The notes under the pieces: generated by a model | Database searches by the model: none | What the model saw: only the letters and a program-made list of their open reading frames with translations | Told to the model about the DNA's origin: nothing | Made by a program: the position numbers and the translations under genes | Source: Silurus meridionalis | Lineage: Eukaryota > Chordata > Actinopteri > Siluriformes > Siluridae | Direction of reading: 5' to 3' | Assembly: GCF_014805685.1 (NCBI RefSeq) | Contig: NC_060886.1 | Location: 28,640,862 to 28,704,861 of the forward strand | DNA: 64,000 nucleotides | In this document: piece by piece, positions 56,106 through 64,000 of the stretch | How positions within the stretch are numbered: the first letter of the stretch is position 1 | How the letters are laid out: each line of letters begins with the position of its first letter

Positions 56106-56650
56106 CAGTACAGACTAAAAGTTTGGACACACCTTCTCATTCAAAGAGTTTTCTTTAATTTCATGACTATGAAAATTGTAGATTCACACTGAAGGCATCA
56201 CAACTATAAATTAACACGTGGAATTATATATGGAATTATATACATAACAAAAAAGTGTGAAACAACTGAAAAATGTCATATTCTAGGTTCTTCAAAGTAG
56301 CCACCTTTTGCTTTGATTACTGCTTTGCACACTCTTGGCATTCTCTTGATGAGCTTCAAGAGGTAGTCACCTGAAATGGTCTTCCAACAGTCTTGAAGGA
56401 GTTCCCCGAGAGATGCTTGGCACTTGTTGGCCCTTTTGCCTTCACTCTGTGGTCCAGCTCACCCCTAAACCATCTCGATTGGGTTCAGGTCCGGTGACTG
56501 TGGAGGCCAGGTCATCTGGTGCAGCACCCCATCACTCTCCTTCTTGGTCAAATAGCCCTTGATGCCTTCAGTGTGACTCTACAATTTTCATAGTCATGAA
56601 AATAAAGAAAACTCTTTGAATGAGAAGGTGTGTCCAAATAGTAAGTGTAT
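56106..56650 (-). mobile_element. Short Tc1 element with ~95-bp terminal inverted repeats
   Basis: The left end (CAGTACAGACTAAAAGTTTG, GACACACCTTCTCATTCAAA) and the right end (complement of CTTTGAATGAGAAGGTGTGT) form long inverted repeats that include TTTCATGACTATGAAAATTG. A TA precedes the left end. The interior (56280-56555) is the C-terminal part of a Tc1 transposase on the minus strand, from GGTTCTTCAAAGTAGCCACC to CTTCTTGGTCAAATAGCCCT. The rest is cleanly deleted at about 56560. Least-diverged DNA transposon in the window. Confidence 0.85.
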
Positions 56651-56653
56651 ATA

Positions 56654-56693
56654 TGTATGTGTATATATATATTTATTTATTTATTTATTTTCA
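56654..56693. repeat. (TA)/(TTTA)n low-complexity spacer
   Basis: GTATATATATATTTATTTAT and following TTTA units separate two Tc1 elements. Confidence 0.85.
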
Positions 56694-56935
56694 TGATGTT
56701 GTGATAAAGTAGGGAATGAGAGCCATGTTGGTTCAGGATTCCTTTCACCTAGAATAAGTCTCCAAACTTTCCTGCTCCAAAACAACCCCAAACCATTAAG
56801 CTTCCACCTCCATGTTTGACTGTGGGGGTGAGACAGTCTTGTAAAAGATTTTAATGTTATAGACAAAATGTCCAATTTGGACTCATTTGTCCACATAACT
56901 TTTTCTTCCAGTATTTAGAAGCAACATAATGATGA
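56694..56935 (-). mobile_element. Tc1 relic (same family as 30357-31132)
   Basis: GAGAGCCATGTTGGTTCAGG, AATAAGTCTCCAAACTTTCC, CTCCAAAACAACCCCAAACC, CCACCTCCATGTTTGACTGT correspond, on the minus strand, to the GGG-VMVWGCFGAG-like part of the DDE domain. Both ends are missing. Confidence 0.65.
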
Positions 56936-58029
56936 ATGTGTCTCAAAAAACATAAATGATCAGATATTTCCATCTACTATATATGCAGAATAATCAGATT
57001 TAAGGCAGGCATAATATTCCTTAGTGTGAATGTGTGAATAATGTATGATTTTAACATTATAATATTGTCTAACTGATTTATGGTTTACTTTTCGAATGCA
57101 ATGCCTTTTTGAAAATTCTTTTCCTTTTTTTGATTCTTCACATTATTAGTTGTCACATCGGAGTGTGACGGCGAGATGAGAACGAGTTTGACTTTCCTGT
57201 TTTATTCTGCTGTTTGTTTCCCAGCAGAGGTAATTGTTTTGGCCACAATCTGGTGCCTTCTCCTCAAACCTCTCTTCCAGCTGCTAAATAAAACGCAGGG
57301 TTATAAAAAGTCACCTACAGCCACAACATGTTAATGAGCTACAAGAACAACACCGGGGATGTTTCGGCTTGCGTTTAATTGCCTTTGGTGAAGTTCTAGG
57401 GAGTTTCTGAGTAACTGAATAAATCTTTTTTGAAGCCTTGTTTTTTTTTTTTTGTACAAGCTTTTTACATTATACACTGCCTCCTATATGCAAAATCTCT
57501 TTATTAAATTATCTGTTCCATCTGCCACAACTTCCTTAAAATAAGATGTTAAGCCTGTGTATTTAACGCTCCATAACAAAACAAAAAGTGTGTGATATCC
57601 TGGATGAAAGAACAGTTTCTACTCTCGGAATAATCAAGACATAATCACTATTAAAACACAACATGCAATTAACCAGTGCTGAAGCAGAGAAAATCAAAAC
57701 TACCTTTTAAAGTACTACTAAATGATTTTTAATGTGTCTTTAATGCTTTCATTACCGGATACACAGTTGCGTTTTATGATTTGAAGGTACAATTTAAATT
57801 TAAGTATAAATTAAACCGCTTTAATCAAGTTATCCACTGTTATTAATTGACTTCTGGGCGATTCGTGATGTATTAGCGACAGTTACTTTGAGACCATCTG
57901 TCCCAATTTTTTTTTTTTTTTTTTTTTTCACAAATGGTCCCAGGCTTTACGTTTTTGAACACAAATCAGGAAAAGAAAATTCTGATCTATTACATTAAAT
58001 TAATATGGCAAAGTGGGTAAAGCTGTTAT
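56936..58029. other. Single-copy DNA with T run at 57909-57928
   Basis: 57215-57410 is complex and repeat-free (CAGAGGTAATTGTTTTGGCC, CATGTTAATGAGCTACAAGA, GCGTTTAATTGCCTTTGG). Candidate constrained noncoding DNA. Confidence 0.3.
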
Positions 58030-59850
58030 TCCTGCTACAAGAAAGGATTTTTCTATCAAAATAAAGTGGAAAATCTGTACAATTCTATATTTTTGTTCAA
58101 AGTAAATTTTTATGCAATAAAATGACATAGTTTGTTGCGTTTTTTTCACACTTTTAACAGGCACGCTGTCATTTAGTTATGCTAGTTGTTTATCTACATG
58201 TTTGTACAAAATCTTTACAAAGCAGGACCTTTACAAATGTAATTCGCTTCACAAAATGAGAATTATTTTTTTTTCCATATATTCGCAAATTGTCCATCTG
58301 ATTTGCACATACCCCAGAAACTCCATAGTATTTTTATTTTTTGTCATGATATTGATCTTTGGCTCACTAACTTTGACAGTGTGATACATTATTATTCAAG
58401 TAATTGCATAGGCCAATTGATATGATAGCTAGATTGATAAATTTCGATGTGAGTGTGTAGAACCGTACATTTTATCAATTGGAATAATGAGACTAAAAGA
58501 ATAACAGGATAGAAGTGGCATAGAAATTTGTCAAACTCTAAAAAGGCTGTTCTAATCATACAAACTTTATTGCTTCATTGTGGCTTAGAAAAACAAATCG
58601 AAACCAACACACTGGATAGATGGGGTTTGTGATATAATAAAAAGGAATTGTAAGTTGCCTGTAAGCTACGAACACATCGATTCATGTTGCTTTCAAGCTT
58701 GAAACTAGGTATCTTCACACTTTCGATACTGTATTTCATTTAGTTATGCTAGTTGCTTATCGAGATGTTTGCAAGACATGTTTACATAGTCAGATCTTTA
58801 CTAATTTGTTTACAAAAAAGAATTATTTTCTATATTTTTCAATATGTCAGATATTGCTGACCGATTTATTTATTTAAGTCATGACTTATTGATTTTTGAC
58901 TCGTTAATTCTGACAATGAACAGTAACAGATAAAATTCAAGAGCTTGCACGGGCCAGTAAAATTGATGTCTTGTTGAAACTAAAGGTGGGATTTCAAGAT
59001 CAAGATTTTTTCAAAATTTTCAATCAATATAAAGTTCATCTGTACAATTGTATATTCGTTTGGTTAAAGTAACATTTCAGACCACTAAATGACCAAGTTT
59101 TTGTATATCAACGACAAGGACGTCTTTTGTGTATGCCATTTTGTTATGCTAGTTGCTTATGAAGACATTTTGACATAGCGGGACCTTTTATAAATTTTAT
59201 TTGCTTTACAAAATTAGAATTTTTTTCCATAAATTCCCATATCATCAATCTGATTTATACACACAATTTATATATCTTTTTTTTGTTTCGTTTTTTTTCA
59301 TGACAGTGATGTTTGGCTCCCAAGTTTAATAGAATAATATTCACAAACTTGCATAGGCTGATTGATATGATGATTGATATCTTGGTAAAGATAAAATTGC
59401 CATTTTATTTTTCTCTTCCAATTTTTTGAACAAATTGCAAATGTAAAAATTCCTTTAACCAAATTTGGTTTGCTAGATTGCAAAATGTCGATATGACAGT
59501 GTAAATTGTAAATTGTATCCATCGAAAGAGGGTGAGACTTGCATTAATAATAGAAGCGTATTAGAAGTGGCATAGAAATTCTACAATTCTAAATGCTTCA
59601 AATTCTATTGAAATGCTAATCGAATAAAAATTCTGACGTTTCTTTTTTTGTGATCTGCTATTCAAGTCTATTCCAATCATACTTTTATGTACTGCTTCAT
59701 ACTGGTGTAGAAAAACAAATTGAAACAGACGAACACCCTATATTTATCTGGACAGATACATTTTGTGATACAATAAAGTTGAAAAAGGACTTGTAAGTTG
59801 CCCGTAAGATGTGAAAACATCGATTCATGCTGCTTTTATAGAGCAACTGA
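58030..59850. repeat. Degenerate large-unit AT-rich repeat, three partial copies
   Basis: TTATGCTAGTTG(C/T)TTAT recurs at 58177, 58744 and 59144. AGAAGTGGCATAGAAATT recurs at 58511 and 59562. AAAAACAAAT..GAAAC recurs at 58589 and 59711. ACATCGATTCATG(T/C)TGCTTT recurs at 58674 and 59817. Copies: about 58030-58730, 58736-58985 (truncated) and 59015-59850. No coding potential and no known transposon ends. Confidence 0.75.
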
Positions 59851-60239
59851 AGCTGCAACAACTAAAGCATTCCCAGAAATAGCTGCAAAGGACAAGCACA
59901 GATCATGCATTGTGTTGTATTAAGGTTAGCCAGGCCTGAGGGGGAAAAAAAAACAAAAAACCCTGTGTACTGTACTGCCTATGAGGAAAAATAAAACGAA
60001 ATGAGACATAACAAATTATATGTCAGATAGGCTAACCAAAACAATGGAGAGTTCAAGTACAGCAATAAAGTAACACAAACAACCATAGTACAACCCGTAG
60101 ACTAAAGAATTCTTCAAGCACAGGTGTTTTCCGACTGCTTTTTTTTTTTTATGATATCCAGGTGTCCATATTAACTTATACTGCCTGCTGCTAGAAAAAT
60201 CCGAAAAGCTCAGAATGACAAATCCACGTTTGAGTCCTG
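59851..60239. other. No recognised feature
   Basis: A and T runs near 59940 and 60140. Nothing supported. Confidence 0.4.
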
Positions 60240-60900
60240 CCAAATCGCAATTAACAGTTGCTCAATAAATCCCCTCAGTGCTGAAGACGCTAATCTCCTC
60301 TGCCCATGTTAATTGGATGTTTGGTGACAAATTGGGGCAACACACGAAGTACCATATTCCCTGCCTGTAGTTAGCTTACGAACAGATGTCCAAGTGGCTG
60401 CAGAATAAAGTCACATCTTGTTTAGTTTGTTTGAGTTGCAATCAAGAAATCCAGGGAGCTTTGATTACATAAACTTGGAACATTTTTTTTCGGGTTGGAT
60501 TTTCAAGCTTGTGTAATTGCATCATTTATCATTAGCAGCATGTTTGACACATTTGAGAATTTATTAGCGGAAATACTTCGGTCCGTGATAGGCAGGCTTT
60601 ATTATAATAACCTTGCTGTAAATCCATACGGAAATTGATCGTCAGGTTCACGCTAAAATGGGTCAAGTTGAAACCATATGAGCTTCATGCAGGGCCAAGC
60701 AGGGGCCTTGATCAAGTCTCGTAAATGCTTCATTGTGTAAATGAGACGAATGCGATGTTCTCTGACTTCAGTAAATTACTTTTGATAATAAACAAAAGCC
60801 TTCAAGGCTTATGTGTTTAAAGTCTAGTCCGCACTTTTAGCGGTGACATCATCAGTCCACTGTCATAATCGATAAGGAAAGTAGAAAGCATGCTCTCTAT
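60240..60900. other. Candidate conserved noncoding element
   Basis: ~650 bp without repeats, of high complexity: GACGCTAATCTCCTCTGCCC, GTTAATTGGATGTTTGGTGA, TTGTGTAATTGCATCATTTA, GTGTAAATGAGACGAATGCG, ATCATCAGTCCACTGTCATA. The densest enhancer-like block in the window by eye. No open frame of note. Confidence 0.4.
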
Positions 60901-61595
60901 ACTGGGTGCCTGACTCATAAACTTTTTACCATTTTTTTTGCATAGAAAATGATGCTCTTCAAAATGTGTAAATGTGCATAACTAGCTAAAGCTTTTCTGA
61001 AGAAAAGAATTTCACCTGGTTTTCCATAGCGGTTCAGATCCAGTGGGGATATGGTGAGCCATTTGTGGAGATCTTTCCATCGGAAATGTCAAATAAAACA
61101 GATAAATGCTGTACAGTAGTACCAAAAAGCTGCGGAAATACATTACCTATGTACCCCAGTGCTTCAGTACTGGTGAAAGTGCTTGAGACAAGTACCTTGA
61201 TTAGCATCATTATATATAATTCTAATATTTTAGCCACTGGTATTAATTATAATGGTTGTGTATTGTCACGTGGGCCACAGTATTGCACATAGTCTGTATG
61301 TTATTTGCTTTGGAACCACAGTTTACATTTTCTGTTTTGCTAGCTCGTAATAATACTCTATAATCTGCACTTGCATACGAGGTGGTATCAAGATTATTTA
61401 TATTCTATATATTAATCATTATTATAATTACAATAGTGAATAAAGTACAAATACAGTATAATAAAGTATGTATAATTATTATAGTATAAATAACTGCCAT
61501 GCTCATTAACATAATGACAATTTTTTTATTGACAACTGCGTTTTCATTAGTAAGACACAATACTTGGATGAATGAATAAATGAATGAATGAAAAC
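60901..61595. other. AT-rich DNA with a weak retroelement tail
   Basis: TTCTGAAGAAAAGAATTTCA at 60994-61013 resembles the end of a fish SINE/LINE tail (GAAGAAAAGAATTTCACTG). GAATGAATAAATGAATGAAT at 61567 is a short AATG repeat. Confidence 0.35.
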
Positions 61596-61599
61596 GAAT

Positions 61600-61835
61600 T
61601 ACTCATTAGTGAAAGATTTGTTTGCTTTAAAGCAAGAAATAAAGCACTATATAACTAAAACTGAATTGAAATGTTAATACCACTAATGACCTATGAAGCA
61701 ATGAATGGACTTGCACCACAATATCTGAGCAAACTAATAGTCTTTTATGCTCTGCCAGTAAAACAAAAAGCTTTTTAATCAAAGGTGCAGGCTTTTTGTT
61801 GGTACCTAGAATAATGAAGACTACAGTAGGTTTCA
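61600..61835 (+). mobile_element. Chimeric LINE fragment, copy 1 (3' end joined to RT)
   Basis: A LINE 3' tail (AAAGCACTATATAACTAAAA, CTGAATTGAA) is joined directly to reverse transcriptase sequence encoding EAMNGLAPQYLSKLIV then FYALPVK, and GGTACCTAGAATAATGAAGA. The same unusual joint is present at 63690-63960. Confidence 0.65.
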
Positions 61836-63535
61836 CATTTGATTAAAAAAACCTAGTTTTAGCTTAACCTTAATAATAATTTCCATCTCAAAAGCTAGCA
61901 AACGGTGTATAACTCCATTGTGAAAATTGTTCAAACTGAAATGGAATACAAAAAACAACAAAAGGTTATCTAGATCAATCACATCTGATGTTACGAGGAT
62001 GAGGGCAGGTTCTCTTCTCAATGTTGTTCCTCATAGGTTTCTTTACAATGTAATCTCTGGAAGTTCATTTTCAGATCTATTTTTACAGAGCTAAATCTAT
62101 TTTCTTTCTTTGTGTCTATTTTGAAATACGCCGCTGAAAGAAATTCGAATATATAAATTAGCATATCAATAGACTTAGCAAAATCTAATTGTATATAAAA
62201 AAAAGTTTGAAAAAAGAATGGAAAAAAAGAAAGAAAACAAAACAGAGACAAAGTAATTTCGCTTTTTCTAGCCCCACATCAACCTACAAACACACCTGTG
62301 AACCCCTTCTTTCACAACCATGAAGCTTGAAAGTTGTGAGAAATGGGGTCATTCCTTTGTATGCTTCTTTAGTTCTTTGGAGCCCAAGGCACCTGTGTAC
62401 AGTACATCATATCTGGCCCTTCATTTTAGATCAGTTACGGAGAACACTGAGGTTGTCTAACAAAATTGAGGACAAGAAGGTCACTAATGAGTTACTCTAA
62501 GGTGGAGCATTGAGGTTGTGAGTCTATTCGTCTGCTAAAATGACTTCTTTTTCTTTGGATCTAAAATGGACTTTTTTTGAAGTCTTTAGCAATTTTCCAG
62601 TTTCAGACATGTGCGCACAATTCTGATGTTTGGAAGTACGAACAAAAAAAGGAGTACAAAATTTAATATTGACAAAGATTGTTTAGTTTTGTACAGGAAA
62701 GATTGTTTTATAGATAGCCAGCATCACTTTAAATGAATTGAAAGACATCAAGGGCTGCCTCAACAGCTCTGCTCATCTTGTTGCATTAGCAGGTCAAAAG
62801 CCATCGTGAAGACATTTACAGATACCGACGCAGTTCTTAGATCGGTCAGGTTTTACACAAATTACCACGCATTCTGACAAGATGACTGGGGAGAGTAGAT
62901 TTATTTTTAATGCTTTTAGTGCTTAAGGAGCTCAATTTCAAATTGGATTTCAACGTGTATACTTTTATGTTTAGGGTCTGATCTTTTTATGGGTAATTAC
63001 TATTGCACTTGTTCAGCTTTTGTTAGTTTTGCAATTGAGTCTGGAAATTTACCTCAGAATTGGGGCAAGACAAGTGACTGGATTTGCTAGAGAGAAGCAG
63101 CTGAATAGGACATCTGATACTACAGGTGAATTTCCGTAGTGCAAATTGAAGCAGATTCCTGGTAAAAGACATGTCAGTAGCATTATACAGGCAAATTACG
63201 TCCTAAATTATATATATTAAAATGGGCTTTCTCATAGGTAAAGGCACATAGCTGAAGAATACATGGGCAAAAAAAATGTTGTTAAATTGGTAAGGTATGT
63301 TTGTTTGGTGGTGGAGTGTCTGTACACTTTTTTTCTTAGAATTCCCTCATATCTATCTTACCTTCTGGCTTTCCCTACAGATGGACTCTTACTCTCTTAC
63401 CAGAGACCATAATTGCATTTTTTTTGTGTACTGTAACCCTTCTTAAAAATATTATAGACCCGTAGTTCTACTTCTGCACTGGAGTTCGCCACATATTATC
63501 CACAATGCACTGCTCCTACTTAAATTATTGCACTG
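61836..63535. other. No recognised feature
   Basis: 62260-62480 and 62700-63200 are moderately complex and repeat-poor. No gene recognised. Confidence 0.35.
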
Positions 63536-63539
63536 ATTT

Positions 63540-63745
63540 ATAAAATGTATATCCAGGGTCACCCAGACCGGTTCCCTTCAAGGTTACTTCCTAATATAAC
63601 CTCAGGGATTTTCCTTGCCACACTTGCCTCTGGTTTGTTTATTAGTGGCAGACTTATAGGAATAGTTTAGGAATTAAACAGATTCTTAATCGATTTGTTT
63701 CTATAAAGCAAGCCCCATTGTTAAAAACACTATTTAACTAAAATG
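63540..63745 (+). mobile_element. LINE 3'-end repeat
   Basis: CAGGGTCACCCAGACCGGTT, CCCTTCAAGGTTACTTCCTA, CCTCAGGGATTTTCCTTGCC, CACTTGCCTCTGGTTTG, AAACACTATTTAACTAAAAT. Best-kept copy of the central part of this repeat. Confidence 0.7.
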
Positions 63746-63960
63746 TAATTAAAATCAAAATACCACTAATGACCAATGCAGCAATGACTAGTAAAGCCAG
63801 ACAATATCTATTAGTCTTTTATGGTCTGCCAGTAAAAAAAAAAGGCTTTTAATCAAAGGGTACAGGCTTATATTTGATTAAAGGTGCAGGCTTTTTGTTG
63901 GTACCTAGAATAATGAACAGTACAGCAGGGGCAGAGCCTTTTATTACAGAGCCCCAGTTA
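63746..63960 (+). mobile_element. Chimeric LINE fragment, copy 2 (RT part)
   Basis: CCACTAATGACCAATGCAGC, ATTAGTCTTTTATGGTCTGC and GGTACCTAGAATAATGAACA match 61650-61815. It continues further, to GRAFITEPQLW near 63930, a C-terminal LINE RT motif (GRAF..APQLWN). A ~24-bp internal duplication (around 63865-63895) is absent from copy 1. Confidence 0.65.
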
Positions 63961-64000
63961 TGGTTTGACCGTAGTATTCATTTTCAGGTCTATTCTTGAA

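Overview
The window reads as teleost fish nuclear DNA with no protein-coding gene I can recognise. It is AT-rich and has long tetranucleotide arrays. It carries mobile elements typical of ray-finned fish: many internally deleted Tc1 copies, mariner, pogo-like and hAT relics, V-SINEs, a tRNA-Glu-derived SINE, and 3' ends of L2-like and RTE-like LINEs. The dominance of one short Tc1 family makes an otophysan such as a catfish plausible, but this is an impression from the repeats and not a test.

Layout. 1-16.2 kb: a mosaic of nested relics (mariner in Tc1, LINE in a pogo-like element, hAT, V-SINE, L2-like RT). 16.2-18.9 kb: mostly single-copy DNA. 19.0-20.1 kb: a degenerate CCAAT-rich ~30-bp tandem array with higher-order structure. 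20.6-25.1 kb: Tc1, LINE and hAT pieces, then two linked blocks of a ~33-bp minisatellite. 26-27.2 kb: one of three copies of a hAT/ZMYM-like repeat, interrupted by a SINE with clear target duplications. 27.2-31.1 kb: V-SINEs, a foldback structure, a TAAT-rich single-copy block and a Tc1 relic. 31.9-33 kb: compound microsatellites. 33-39.7 kb: single-copy DNA, V-SINEs, a candidate exon and an RTE LINE fragment. 39.7-44 kb: two very long ATCC arrays that share spacers and a 3' flank. 45.7-46.7 kb: a 1-kb polypurine tract with an internal ~110-bp repeat. 47-56 kb: LINE and Tc1 fragments and single-copy DNA. 55.9-56.9 kb: a minisatellite followed by the best-preserved short Tc1 element and an older Tc1 relic. 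58-59.9 kb: a degenerate large-unit repeat. 60-64 kb: a conserved-looking single-copy block and a duplicated chimeric LINE fragment.

Working interpretation (inference): an intergenic or intronic gene desert. Several high-complexity, TAAT/ATTA-rich stretches between the repeats resemble vertebrate conserved noncoding elements. Conservation cannot be measured from one sequence, so these are marked only as candidates. No RNA gene, CRISPR array or intact transposase was found. The open reading frames present are products of simple repeats, decayed transposons or chance.
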